This document shows positions 50,526 to 64,000 of a stretch of 64,000 nt of DNA, piece after piece. How positions within the stretch are numbered: the stretch's first letter is position 1; every line of letters starts with the position of its first letter. The position numbers and the translations under genes are program-made. The notes beneath the pieces were generated by a model. It worked only from the letters and a program-made list of their open reading frames with translations. It was not told the origin of the DNA and ran no database searches. The DNA is taken from contig NW_002476507.1 in NCBI RefSeq assembly GCF_000189635.1, positions 868,001 through 932,000 of the forward strand, in the 5' to 3' direction. This DNA comes from Tetrahymena thermophila SB210 (taxonomy: Eukaryota > Ciliophora > Oligohymenophorea > Hymenostomatida > Tetrahymenidae).

Positions 50526-53500
50526 TCAAAAATTAACATATTCTTTGTTTTGTTCTTTCACTCCTAAATCTAGAAGCTAATCAAAATTATTTAAATCTTA
50601 ATCTTAATATAAACGGGTTTAGTGTTAGTTTCTTGTCATCATTTTTTAGTCATAGAAATACTAATATCTTTTTCTAACATGAGCAAGCAAATCCCATTAA
50701 GTAGTCTTTGCACTTTTTTAATTATTTTTATTTGAAATAAAAATGTTAGTAATAAATAATATATTTTTTTTACCTTGTCAAACCTAATGATTTCAACATT
50801 ATTTTTGGACCATTTGAGCTATTCATTCTTTCTAACAACAAAAGAATCTTTTATTAAAAAATTATTTTTTACTTTTAATTTGGTTTATTAAAATTAATTA
50901 CCCTATTGACATATTCTTTTTCTATAGTATAAATTTCGATTGCACAGTGAACCATTGCTTCTGTGAATAGTTAAGGGTTTATATAATCTGTGCTATCATC
51001 TTCTCCTTTCTAATAAATAGAGTGCTATTTTGATTCACTTTAACCATTCTACTGCTTGTATATGAAGGAAAGAGCAGTAAAAATGTAATGGAGTTGTGAT
51101 TTAGGCATTAAATTAGGATATACATCAAAATCTTTACAGAATTATAAAAACTAATCCAAATTCATTTTTGTTTCTTTCGGGAATGCATATCTTTTAAAAT
51201 AGCTACTAAGATTAGGATGAATACCTACCATTAAGTCAGTCTGTTTATTTTTTGAGATAATGTATAATTTATTTTTAACAAAATTAAAATAAGCTTACTA
51301 TTTATCTATCTTCTATAATCGCATTATGCAATGCTAAATAATTTTCAGAAACTTTACGATTATTTGACCTATCTTCGTCTACTTACGCCTTCAATATATT
51401 ATCTTGAATAACTTTATTAACAGAGTCATAAATATCTTAATCAGGATAAAGTTAAAATGAGATTTCTTATATTATTTTTAAAAAATGTTCATATTCAAGC
51501 TTTCCTTTAGATCCATTGTTATCTGTTTTGTTGCTGGAATAGCTGAGAAATCCAATATTAGGAGAAGTGATTTATCTATCAAACTCACTCATTTTATTAG
51601 TAAACTGCCTAACTTAATTTGGTCCTATTAATTTAGCAATAAGGCAATCAATGAACGTTTGATCAACATATTTTTCATCTTTGTCTCTGATTGAATATCT
51701 TTGAGGAGAAATCTGTTAACTTTCTTATTCCTATATTTTAATTTTAAGAATTCAAAATTCATAAAATAACAAAATTACATAATTTATAGGCTCTCTTTTT
51801 TTCATTAGACCAGCACTTTTTAATAGCTTTGTTAGCTTTATTGTTTTTAAGTATTATGTGTTGCAAGGCTCTCCATATTAGCAAAATGAAATAAATGTAT
51901 ATTACAATTCACTCTAATATGTCTCGAAAACTTCTAAGGCTCTATCATCAATACCTAAGCTCATTAAAAGTTATAACTTTCTATTTTATTTAGATATTGG
52001 GCTCTTAGACATTGTATATTAGTCATCAAATTAACTCACAGGACTAATTTTATTTAACTTTTCAACACTCTCATTAAATTTAATTGTCATTTCTTTTTGA
52101 GGGGTATGTATGGAGTGCTAATATCCCAACTGAATATTTCCTAATTCTCTATACTAGTCCAAAATCTAAAGTATTTTAGAGTTAGATTATTATAAATTTT
52201 AGTATTTTGCAATTTAAAAAATTTTTAAACAAAAATAATTAATTATTATAATAATACTGACAAATTTTAAAACCAAAAAAATATAAATTTATTGACAAAA
52301 TTTAGATAAAACACTTTGCTGATCGAATTAGTCGAGAAATTCAAATAATTCAAGTTTATTCTTTTATAATTCAATTAAATTTTACAAAAAAAAATGTTTC
52401 AAGTTTTTAATATATCTTATAAAGAAAAATGGTAATAGATAATTAATTAATTACTTCTTTAATTGCTTCAGGTGGAAGTATTAGGGATGTTGTGGAGTTA
52501 TGAGTAGAGTGGATTTTTTTTTCAAAATTTTAAAATCCTTCACTCAACTCCATCCTTTCTAAAAGAGCAATAAATTTTTAAATTGGATGCTCCATTTAAA
52601 ATTATTGAGCTTCTGGTATTTTACTAAATGCTATCTCTGAAGTTTTGATTATAAATGTAATAAATTTATTTAATGTAAATAGTTTTCCAATATCATCGTA
52701 ACCAAAAGGATTTACAACTGTTGTATTTATTCCTACATTGTTACTTAGTATTTGATTACTGCTAGTTTCAACTAATTAGTCATATAATAAGAAAGAAGTT
52801 GATTTGGTCATTAAGTTTGGGAAAATATCAAAATCTTTAAGAAAATTAAATAAACCATTCATCGATTATTTAAAATTATCTGCAAGCTTAAAAGAATTAG
52901 TTGGCTCCCAAGAGAAATATGCCTTGAATTTTTAGAATAATTAAAAATTTTAATTTATATCAATATATAAAAAAGCATTTAGTTAATTTTTATTTAACGA
53001 ATATCAAAAATTGTATGATTTATACAATCTAATTCGTCCATTCGTTTAGAATAATAAATCTAATTAAAAATATTTCTTTACTAAATAGATTCTTTTGAAT
53101 ATGAAGAAGAGATGCTTGGCAGAAGTTTTTACACTTTCATGAATGGGGTTTTCAAATTACTTTAAATCCTTTCCTAACTCTGTATCATTCATAATATGTT
53201 TAAATAATCCCCAAAAATGTTTATCTATTACATTTATTAATGCTTAAGCGGGAAGCATCTATTTGTATTTTTCAGAAGAAATTTTAGCTAAAATATTGCA
53301 AAAGTTGTTAAAATCCATTGGTGTCTTATTTTGCGTATATTATGTATATAAAAGATCAATATATTTCTAAGTTATCTTATCATCATCAATTATTTATGAT
53401 TCTATCATTAACCTTCTAAACTTATTTGATTTTAGAATTGTAGTATTTGTTCTATCACCATATGAACAATAATATGTAAATATTATTTTTAGGTTTTTTT

Positions 53501-53806
53501 TAATGCTCTATTTGCCACTTGTGAATTTATAGTTTTAATCATATTAATCTTCATGGTTGCCATCATAATACAATTAATTTTCTCTTGTTGGACTCTTAAA
53601 CATTCTATGATTGCTATCATCTTGATATACATTATTTTATCCAAATTCTAAATTATCATTTTATTAACTTCTTAAAGAGCCTTTTTATAGAATTGGATTT
53701 GAAAAATGCTAAAATGCTATAAATCAATATTTTGATAAGCTTAAACTATAAATTAATGTAAAATAAACATACTGCTACTCTATTGTTAGTTTCTACTTAG
53801 ATTCAT
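50526..53806 (-). CDS. Protein with two tandem copies of a ~400-residue module, p25/TPPP-like
   Basis: Minus-strand gene of many exons, ATG at 53806-53804, TGA at 50528-50526, roughly 900 residues. After a short polar N-terminus, copy 1 has FTYYCSYGDRTNT, KFRRLMIESQIIDDDKITQK, MDFNNFCNILAKIS, then FNFLKDFDIFPNLMTKS and FIALLERMELSEGF. Copy 2, from about 51.95 kb, repeats the order: FISFCQYGEPCNT, IKLTKLLKSAGLM, LEYEHFLKIIQEIS, FLQFCKDFDVYPNLMPKS and ILLLLERMNSSNG. The first part of each copy (compact helices with a FxxF-L-xxI pattern) resembles p25-alpha/TPPP folds of microtubule-associated proteins; that link is inference. No membrane segment or enzyme motif. The junction GCAATTAAAGAA to ATTTTGGAC (about 52455 to 52170) joins the copies in frame. 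It lies just upstream of the coiled-coil gene on the same strand, but each has its own flanks. Confidence 0.75.
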
Positions 53807-54635
53807 AAACAAGATATAAAAAAATATTCTTCTTCCTATGAAAAATTAAAAATATTAAATTATTAGCTGTTTTTTATGCTATTTACTGTATTATTAGTAT
53901 ATTATAAAGATATTCTAATTTTTGTAGAGCTATCTTTCTTTACAAACAATAATAAAAAATCAATTTTTCTTTCTTAAATTTCGAATAAAGTCAAATATAT
54001 GAAGCTTAACAAATTATTTTTAAGAAGATAATGTATAAATAAAAATATTTTAAATACTTATATTTTTTCCTTTGTAAATTATAAAGTATTTAATAATTTA
54101 TTGCTAATAAGTATTCTCATGACTTTAAATATTTTAGAAATTTTTAACTATTACTAATTAAAAATAGCTTTTAGGAAATAATATCTTAAAATATTATAAA
54201 ATATTTAAATCATCAATAAAAAATTTAAATTTGATTTTTAACTTTTTTAATTTTCTTCCTCTTATTAAATTAAGATAGCAGTTAATATTTAAAATAAGTT
54301 TCTAAAGTAATTCATTCTTTATTCATTAATATAATAATTATTTTTTAAAATAAATACTTATTAAATTATATTTAAATTAAATTAAAAATATTGAATAATA
54401 TTTATAAAAAATTAAAAATAAATGATAAAATTATTTTTAAACTCAAAAAACTAATTTAAGACTAAACTTCTCATAAAATATAAATTAATTCTTATTTTTT
54501 GAATAATAGATTTTGTCAGCAAACAAAAATTAATTTTTGTATATAAAAATAAATTTAATCTTTGAGATAAATGAATTTACAATTTATACAATAGTAATTA
54601 ATTAATTTAATGTAAAGGAAAATATTTTCATAACT
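53807..54635. other. Intergenic
   Basis: AT-rich spacer between two minus-strand genes: upstream region of the tandem-module gene and 3' flank of the giant surface protein gene. Nothing coding seen. Confidence 0.5.
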
Positions 54636-57600
54636 TCATTTTTTAATTTATTTAAAATCTAGTTCTTTTTTATATTTAAATTACATTTATTTTCTTTACT
54701 ATAATTGGCTTAATTCTTCAAAAATATCAATGTTTTAGTCTTCCTCATTTTAAATTATTGATTTATTTTTAACTTATTCTTCTTAATAAAATAAACTGTG
54801 ATTTCTGCTTATTTACTTTGGATAATTTTCTTGTTTGTTAGAATCTATATTATTTTTTTGGTTTATTCTAAATTAAGAATAATTCTCTACAGAAGGACTG
54901 TCTTGTAAATTCACAGATTTTATTGATTAAATCTTATTTTAAAAACCTTATTTTTTGTTAAAATATTAATTGTTTTGCAAATGATTAGCTGAAAAGTCGT
55001 TGCTCTAGTTTTATAGATAGCTTACTATAATTTAAAATGATAAATAAATTTTAAGTTAAATAATATTTATTTACAATAGTTTTAAGTGGTAATCAACTGA
55101 GTTCTTCTCTTATTATCTATGAAATTTATTTTGTGTATTGCTTTATTACTTATCAACATTTTAAGGTTTAATTTTATTTTTTTCCAATATAAGAACACTT
55201 TTATGTTAATAGTGTAGTATTTCAAATATAAGTTAAAAAGCTTTTTAGGTAATATTTTCATAAAAATACTTTTGAATATTCTTCCAATAAAAGTGTTAGG
55301 ATTGCTAATTTTGAAAAAAATAACATAAAAAAATAATACCAGCAAATAAGAGTAGCTTAAGAAATAAATAATTGGTATTATAAAAAACTCATTTAAAGAT
55401 ATGTTGATTGCAGATAAGATGCAATTTAGAATGACTACTTGATAACAAAGTATATCTATACTCTAAAGATGATTATTTCTAAAAGGAGTTATTGCAAAGC
55501 TAGCTTTTGTGTATAAATAGAGTATTAAAATTATGATTTGGTAGTTTAAAAAAGAGTTTTAATCTTTCAATAAGCTATTAATTAAAACTATCAAAATTCT
55601 AATGTATATTCTTATGAAATCCCAATAGTAATATTTTTATTTAAAATCTGTATAATAGTATCCATAACAATACCTAGTTATGCAATAATTGAGTTTCTTT
55701 GAATTTCTCTTTAAATTAAATAAAATAACTAAAGGTAATAGACTCCAAAAAAATAAGCAAGGTATTGATATCGCATAAGTAATTTTTATATATGATGGAT
55801 CATTGCAATTTATTTATAAGTCAGAAGTCACATATTTATTTTATCCTATCTATGTGCAAGTTAGCTACTTTGAAAAGAAATTAATTTAATTAGGTTAAAA
55901 AAGTATGTAAATAAAGTTTGCTAATGTAAATAAATGGAAATTTTTTATTCTGAATAGCTTTAACTTTTCTAGTATTTTTATTAAGATAGCCATGATGGCT
56001 AGGAAAAGTAATGGTAAGATAGCGTATATGATCTACATTATATGTGTGTACCCGTAAAGATCTATTAATTTTTTGCTTATTATACAACTTAAACTAATAA
56101 CAATTCTGTTAGCAGGGGAGTTTAAAAAAGCTGGGAAGTACATTAAAAACTCTGTAAGAACTGAAAAAGGATGAGTAATTATCAATGAGCTCAATTGAAT
56201 ATAATTAATGAAAATTTTTAGATAAAAGATAGATTAATCTTTGATTTGGCTTTTATGAATTGGTATTATTTGCATAAGTCTTAGGTATTAGCAAATCTGA
56301 AAATGCACAAAATTATTTGTAAACATTATAACGCTGATCAAAATATACAAGCACAGCAATAAAAATGTTAGTACAATAAAAATAATCTAGTATTTTTCAC
56401 TACTACATTTTTCACACTTACCAGTATCAATAAAAGAATTAGTATATCGATTGTCAATCCAATATTTTCCAGTTACATCACAAACACTGCATATAGGGCC
56501 TATGTATCCTTCAGTACAGCCATTTAAACTTTAAGGATCATTTGGTTTACAAGAATCGGTATTCTAATTGCATTATATAATCTCAGAAGTTTTATTATTT
56601 GCCCTCCAGTATCCATCTTTTATTTAAATTTCATTTGATTAACAGCTATTTGCCGTGTCAGGGCATTTTATACATTGAATTTAAGCAGTGTTATTAACAA
56701 TTTTCTCCTATAGAGTTACTTAATTCCAAAGTTAATCACTTGTTGGATCTTCTAATGAATAGTATCCTAGTTAACATTACTCACAATTATATGAATTAGA
56801 ATCCGCTTATTTTAGTACTTCGCCCACTTTACAAGCTCTGAAATTTAGCAGTAATAAAATCGGCTTAATATCTGGGTTGTCTTATAATGAGATAGAGTAT
56901 GATATCTACAAATATTTTTATTATGTTGGTATAGAAGAAATAGTGACTTGGCTGAATGAAAATAATGACTATCCTTCAACAAATTGTTCATAAGTTACTA
57001 TATTTTATCCATTTATATTTATATTGGTTTAGTTATTATCTTCTATTTTAAAGTAAATGTTTTTTATTTCCTCAATTATTGACGACGGATACATGTTTTG
57101 TGTTAAATTTTTAATCGAAAATTTAAATACACTCCCCTCAATATCAAAAATTTGTAAATTCATCATCAAATAAGAACCACTTTTAAAATTACTAAATTAT
57201 GCAATAGATTCCCACTATTTTTTTTCTGTCTCATTCATTTAATTTTATTCTATAAATCTAAAATCAGGAGGTTTATAGTTAATATCTGTGTCAAATTAGC
57301 TTTACTAAGAGTTATTTTGTATTTTTATCTCTGTCAAATATGTTGCGAAATTGTTCCCGTATAGACTAGCACAATTTTAATGAAATTATAATCTATATTT
57401 TAACCAAAACTAATCTTCGTTATTATAAAATTAATTCTTTAATCTCATTCCTCCTCCAATCAGTGCTTTGTTACTTGTAATTTCTACTTTTTTGTCAAAA
57501 TAAATATCTCCATAAAATTCCTCAATGTAAATGGCACCTCCGCTTGCTAGTGCTTAATTTTTTACAAAAGTAGTGTTTTAAATGTTTATTAGACTTTAGC

Positions 57601-60600
57601 AGCTAATCAGCTGTAAAGAACCTCCGTCTTCTGAAATATTATTGATAAAATTACTGTTTGAGATATTTATATCCCTAGAAAATAAAATTTAAATATTGCC
57701 TTAATTATTTTCATAATTTGAATCCTGAAAAATAATATCAGTATTTTGAAGTTGAATTAAAGGTTTTAAATTTTATTAAGTTTGATAATTTCCTGAAATA
57801 TTTAGCTATTAGATAATGATGCTGTCTGATAGTAAAATGTAAAGTGCTTAGCTATTATCGTATTATTTAATTGTTTGTACCAATTATAAATTACTATTAT
57901 TTATAAACTAAAAATTTTAAATACTCGTATTTTGTAAACCAACTAAGTTAAAAACATAAGAATAACTTTACGTTTCACTTTCATTATTAAGCTTGTAATA
58001 ACTGTTTGATATTTATACATCTGAAAAAAATGTACTTTGAGCTATTTTTATATTAACTAGCTATGCTAATATTGTATTAAACACTTTAAATCCTATTATT
58101 TTCAAGTTAGAAACATTTTCAATTGATAAGAGATATTAAAAATGTTAAGCTTTTCCAGAGTTAGAAATAAATAAATTATAAATAAACACTTCTGAGCAAT
58201 TCCTAAAAAGAAACAATGGAATAGCATCTTAGCTATTTTTATTTATCCTTTCATTTTATGAGAAATTTAAATAGTTAATTACAACTCTTTATAGGTTTAC
58301 AAATTAAAATTATACCTACCCTAAATTTTATTTAGAAATAAATATATTTTAAAGATTTACAATTTGTGTTGCGCTGTTAAAAGTGATATTTAATATCGGT
58401 TAACTGAATTCAAATTGAAAATCTCTTATATTGACTTCAAGTTTTGTGTATTACTAGAACGATTAGGAATCAATAAATAACTTATTTAAATCTTATTTTC
58501 CTAATTCACAGGTTTTTTACGATGAGATAACCAATGAATTATCTTGTGTGCCTTGATAACTAATTGTGTTTAAATTAGAATCCTAAAGGATTACCATGTA
58601 TTAATTTCTTTATTTAACTATATTACTCACAGAAGCCGATTAAAATGTAGGATCAAAAGAAATAAAAGGTTTTACATTCTATATTTTTTAAAGCATATCT
58701 AAATAGGATGTTACATTCATGCTTACTCCGCACTATTTATTTTAATCTTGAGATACCTCATAACTTAAATTGTATTAAAATTCTTATACTTTATCCAAAG
58801 ATAATAATATCACTTGCAGAATTTTATTTGTAGAAGAATATTAATCTTAAATAATTTAGTAGTTCATCAAAAGAGGATCTGCCATTTGTTACTAATCTAT
58901 ATACTATAAGGAATAATCACTATTTAGAGATATTAATTCATATTTAGATTCATAGGTAATCAAGAAATAAGTGTCTTCTAATACAATTAAATGTTTAATA
59001 AAATTGTAAATATTAGCTCTCCTTATAGTTTGTAAATATGCTAAAGAACTCCTATCTCTTATTATTATGGTAGAGCTAGAATAAAAAATTATCATATTTG
59101 CTGTAATCAAAAGCTAGCTGTGCTACTTCTTAGATAAAATTAAGTAATCCATCTGTAAGATATCTTATTTATAGTTATAAACTCTGACAATCTACTCAGT
59201 AGCAAAATTTAAGAAAAACCTTTAATATGTATCATCTACTCCAAAAATATCAACATTAACATCCTATTAAAATTAAAATGTCTAAATTTAAGAGAAATCT
59301 AATATCATCTTAATATCTTTGCTTGACTTTGATAATTAATAAACACCATATTAAGTCAGATAGCTAACCCATATGCTAGACTAAGTTTCTACGATTTGAA
59401 CTATAGGCGAAAATATATTTTTGGATTATTAAAATTTAGCTTGAAAATTAATTGTCTCGATGAGAATTGCTGTTGCATCATATATAATAAAATCACCATT
59501 ACTTATAGCTAGATATAAAATATTTTGTGATGATGAATATAAATCAAATGTTATTCTATCATTCAAATTTTTTAGTTTGAACTTAAATATAACTTTTTAA
59601 TTTTCAAAATCAAAATGCCAAATCTAGTTATCAATAGTTAGCAATAAATTTTCATTATAAAATTTTACAAATGTATTATTGTCCAAGTATTGCTAGGTAT
59701 AATTTAGATTCCAGCCAGATTGATTGAAAATAGATTAATAAGATATTTTTTTAAAATAAGCAATACTAGTTGTTAGACCAACCAAAAGGTAATTCTTTTT
59801 AGAGGAGTAATATATTTATGTTATATTTTCTTTGAAATGGTAAAAATATTTAAGTTAATTATTTACATATTTGTAAAGAATTCCTTATTCGCCAGCAATT
59901 AAAATTGCACCATTTAAAAGCAAACTCTAATTTTGTCCTTGTAGTTGGGTATATATATTACTGTTCCGTGTTTTTATTCTTATCAATCTATTACCAAGAT
60001 CTCCATAGCTTACTTAGTACACTGTGTATTATGTGTAAATAAAGAGATTATTAGTTCTAAAATCTAAACTAAAACCTTTCCCTTGAGCTTTTGATTAAGG
60101 AGTTAATTCTATTATTTTTAACATATTTAAAAGCTGAACCTACTATTGATAGTATACACACTAAAAATTACCTGTAAGGTCTAAAGATAATAAGAAACTC
60201 TATTCTTTATCAAATGAAATTTAAACAACTTAAGACTTTTGATTCAATAGGTAAGAGTTAGTATATATAGAGTATAAAGCTAACGATTTCAGATCATAGG
60301 AAAAAACTTACCCGTATTAAACATTATCAGTTGAGATTACTAAATGATAAAATTCTTCTAGGAAATACATCTGTTATATGACTGCTGATCCCTAGCTTTA
60401 TATAGATCCTCTAATGTTTAAGGTGTTTCTTTCAATGATAGTAATCTCTGTAAATTATTAAATTTAATTAAATTGATAAAGTTATGGTTTGTGTAAATTT
60501 GAATAATCAAATGAGAATTAAATTTAAAAAAAGATTAATAAAAATTTTACATGTTTGAGTTCTACAGGCTAAAATATCTTCAAAAAAAGTAAGTTCATTT

Positions 60601-63600
60601 ATTGTACTTTATTCCAAATCAATTATTTTCAAGAATTCTCCTTTAATAGAAAAAATTTGAATTAAGCTACTGTAAAGATAAATATTTTAATAAAATTGAT
60701 CAATAATCATTTAGTAATTTATTTCATTGGATATAATTTGGTAAAGTTTATTTAAGGAAGTTGAATTAAAAAATTATATTTCTCCAGTTTATATTTAGCA
60801 AGCAATCATATTTGAAATCGGAATACAATTTTAAGCTATTGCATTTAATCTATTTGTTTTCTATAATATATTTAATTGAAAGTCTAGCAAAGTTAACTGA
60901 CTTCCATAAACAATAATTTAATCTTATTACATGATAAAGTTATTTATTTATCCTAAACTACTTTATAAAAAAAGACTACTATTCGCTTAATAGTTCTTTA
61001 AATACAAAATATTCTATTTTAATACTATTATTGAATTTAAATCTTCAATTATTTGAAATTATTTAATTTGCTGAAAGGGCTCTCCGAAATCCAATTGCTC
61101 AATCAGTAAATTAGTATAAAGAGAATACACTAAGATATTACTTTTAATTATGAAGTATTTACCCATTATTACGCTTTATTTTACATATTATATTTCATCT
61201 TCATTATCTAAATCTTATGAACTCATTTTATAAATAAGACTATATTCTTCTTTTTAAATTGTATTAAAGCCAAAAACTCCATTTACATCTCCGAATATAA
61301 AAAATTGCTTCCTAGATAATAATTAAGAAAAATAGACTCCAAAATAAAATTATAAGTCTGAGTTAACAGCAGTAGGTTTTTCTAGATCCCAAGTGTAAAA
61401 ATTAAACACAGAACAGTAGCTCAAAAGGATAAAGTTTTAGTAAGTATATTAATCAATTTCACTTACTTAATTAAAACTTTTTTGAACATTAAGGAGCATG
61501 TTTCCGCTGAAACTAAAGCCTGATAGATAAAAAGTATTTTAGAATTTTGGAATGATATACATTTAAAACTAATAAGTCGCATAAGGATTATACCCAAAAA
61601 TAAAATAATAATTATCATTTGGATCGGATTAAACAAATAAAATATTAATCGCTAAAGTAAGAGGAATATTATTTATTTAGTAGATTATTTACAGTTATTC
61701 ATTAAAAATTATAAATTGTGAATTGCTATTGAATATTATTATTTCTAGAATCTATTGATTTTAAACTTAATTTGTGACAGGAAAACTGCGTAGTTATATT
61801 TGTTATATAGTATAACTGCTTTAGTAGTTTTAGATGAATTTTATTTGAATATTTTAGGAATCGAATTAAAATACATCTATTTATTTGTCCTTTTATAAAA
61901 TAATATATTAAGAGTTATCAAAAAAAAAATTAACTATATTGTCATCAAATATTTATGAACAATTTCTAGTTACTTCAGAATAATTAATATTTAAAATAAC
62001 TAAGCAAGAATCATATAAAAGAGCAGCAAAATCACCTGCTTTAATGAAAAATCTTTATAATTACTTAGATTAGCTATTTTAGTAAAATATTTAATTTATT
62101 ATTAAAGTGTGAATAGTATCTAAAAAAATAATTGATTTATCAAATATAGAAACGAGTGTACTTTCATCTGCATAAATTACTTATTTACAAGTTCCTTAAT
62201 CATAAATTAGCTATTATCCAATATATATTGGCTTATATATATTGGAAATATCCCACGTAGTAATTAAACCATTCACTGTACAAGTAGAAATCATACTTGT
62301 ATTAGAATTTAAATCTATACTATTAATTTATTCTTGTGGATTTGTGTCACGCTTTTAAAAGTAGCTTAAAGAGTATTAGTCTTCTATAGATATTTTGTTT
62401 GTTTAAATATTGTACTAGTATATTATTGTTTATACACTTTGTGAATATACCAAAATGTAAAGTTAGTATATTTCATTGTTTATTTAATTAATCTAAAGAT
62501 TTAATATAGTTTATGGGTTTTGGATTGTACTTTGGGAAACATTTATAATTATAAAATTTTGTAATTATTCGTTAAAATTATATATATTAATATCATTATT
62601 ACTGAATAAAATAGCCAATAATTGTAAATCTTTATTGATTTTGATGTTAATGAAATCTATTATTTCATTTTAATTATTCAGGATTTACAATTTTGTCAAA
62701 TTGCTATCGAATAATATAAATTTTGTTTAGAATTAGATGGTGAGATAGTTTGTGATATTAACAGTAAAAACCTAAATATCAGTTGGTATTTCTTCTAAAG
62801 CTAGAATAGAGCAATTTTATGATGATAATTGCACTAAATTTTTGGAAAGAGATGAAATTAGTAAGTATTAATCATCTTTCAATTAAATAACTTTTTTAAT
62901 GTTTTGAATATTATTAACACAAATAAATTCTTTGCTAATTTGCTAAAGAAGGAGTGAAGAGCTCTCGAATACAACTTAATAAATTGAGATAACATTTCTG
63001 TTTATCTTAAACAAAATATCTTGAAAGAAATAAATTAATTAATCTGGGAGTAATTCTACACTTATCTATTCTTAAAAAATTAATTGATTATTAATTTTCT
63101 AAATTAATCTTAAAAAAACCTTTGTTTATTCCTTTTCATAATTGATTAAATAAGCAAATTAATTATTAACATCAATTAATTAAGTAGAAGAATCAAAAAT
63201 ACCAAATTATTAAGTTATGTTCTACATTTATTCTTCTAATAAAGAATATTATATGATCATGTTATTATTATTAAATTGCAGCAGATTCATGTTTAAATAA
63301 TAAGTAAAAATTGTGTCTTATTAAAATTATATAGAATAGAGCAAATTACCTTCTCTCATGTTGATAATACTCCCTTAACTTTAATAGATTACTAAAAAAG
63401 TACTGTTATCTATCACAACAATTTCTTTTATATTATTATTTGGTAGGATTCCTGTTGATAAATTGAACTATTAGGAGCAAGACAATATAGGCTCACAAGT
63501 ATTAGTTAAAGAGTTTGCTTAAAAGCCTTAATCACATATTGCTTAACAGAAATCTTGCTATGTAGAGATATAATCCTGTTTTTGCTAAAAAAATAACTTT

Positions 63601-63770
63601 TATTAGCAATTTTAGTATATACAAACATTGTTAAAACTATCTAACAAGTAGCTATCTTCACATTAAACACATATGCCTTATTAATCACATTATTTACAAC
63701 CTATTGAGCATAATTAAGCTTATTATACTGATATTTTAATTAGCCAAATCGCAATAAAAATTCTTTTCAT
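54636..63770 (-). CDS. Giant surface protein: Cys-rich, beta-propeller-like, beta-helix, multi-pass membrane domain
   Basis: ATG at 63770-63768, TGA at 54638-54636. It starts with a hydrophobic signal sequence (MKRIFIAIWLIKISVQQ) and a Cys-rich block (CSIGCKQCDQQGICVQCE). From about 63.4 to 58.5 kb the frame carries beta-rich repeats, some WD/propeller-like (MISTCTVNGLITTWDIS). At about 57.1-58.4 kb a parallel beta-helix follows, with NISNSNFINNISEDGGSL and TTFVKNQALASGGAIYIEE. A second Cys block at 56.4-56.85 kb has CEQCQLGYYSLED, CIKCPDTANSC, GYWRANN and GCTEGYIGPICSVC. About eight or nine membrane helices occupy 55.1-56.4 kb (IIFIVLTFLLLCLYILI is the first), then a polar Gln/Asn-rich cytosolic tail. 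The last intron is 55025-55074 and keeps the frame; another lies near 60.3-60.5 kb. Members of this architecture are common in ciliates. A single gene is assumed from the domain order; a split into two genes near 60 kb is not excluded. Confidence 0.75.
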
Positions 63771-64000
63771 TTCAAATTGATGAATAAATTCTACTTTTGG
63801 TTTACTTCTTTATATTTTTTATAAGCTTAATAATCTTTTTTTATTAATATTGCTTCTATTTATTAACTTTATATTTAAGTTAATTTTTTTAATCATAACT
63901 TTAAAGCGAATTAAATTTACTTATTCAAATAAAAAAAATAATATTTAAATGAAAATTGCAAACAAATAATTATAAATATAAGAAATAAATTAAAAAAAAT

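Noticed and set aside
55082-55345. Separate minus-strand 87-residue protein
   Set aside because: Membrane-proximal part of the giant surface protein, in the same frame.
1-64000. tRNA, rRNA, CRISPR array, insertion sequence or telomere repeats
   Set aside because: No cloverleaf with GTTC-type loop, no repeat-spacer array, no transposase frame and no CCCCAA/TTGGGG tract were seen by eye; a tRNAscan or repeat search would settle it.

Overview
The window is nuclear DNA from a ciliate that uses genetic code 6, most likely a Tetrahymena macronuclear chromosome. It is extremely AT-rich. Clear protein-coding stretches are full of in-frame TAA and TAG where homologous or low-complexity alignment expects Gln, and every reading frame that can be closed ends in TGA. 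Introns are short to medium, AT-rich and GT...AG. With the standard code almost every gene falls apart into 60-140 codon pieces, so all gene models here were read with TAA/TAG as Gln. No telomere repeat (CCCCAA), rRNA, tRNA, CRISPR or mobile element was recognised.

Left part (1-20530): the 5' portion of a pyruvate kinase gene on the minus strand (runs off the left edge); a divergent allantoinase-like gene that has lost most metal ligands and carries a low-complexity insertion of about 600 residues; a small single-pass protein with eight cysteines; two unrecognised Gln/Asn-rich proteins; and a NEK-type protein kinase with a long Asn/Gln-rich tail. All except pyruvate kinase are on the plus strand.

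Middle (20531-46500): two chromatin-type genes on the minus strand (a bromodomain protein, then a protein with an ELM2-like C-terminus), a doubtful broken gene, a plus-strand MFS transporter, a WEE1-like kinase, a SAM-dependent methyltransferase with long disordered flanks, and a 480-residue protein with a PAS-like segment and unusually C-rich codon use. Two weak short ORFs lie on the plus strand. Long AT-only stretches separate these genes, the largest at about 27.8-30.9 kb and 40.3-43.5 kb.

Right part (46500-64000): three minus-strand genes. The first is a multi-exon coiled-coil protein with an N-terminal SPRS-RAC-GI-P-DL motif. The second contains two tandem copies of a module of about 400 residues, with a p25/TPPP-like start. 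The third spans 9.1 kb and encodes a giant surface protein: signal peptide, Cys-rich repeats, beta-propeller-like region, parallel beta-helix with FxxN/GGAI repeats, a second Cys-rich block, many membrane helices and a polar tail.

The genes are independent transcription units with their own flanks, as usual for ciliates; no operon-like co-function is claimed. Exon boundaries were assigned by hand from reading frame continuity and GT/AG sites and have not been tested against transcripts.
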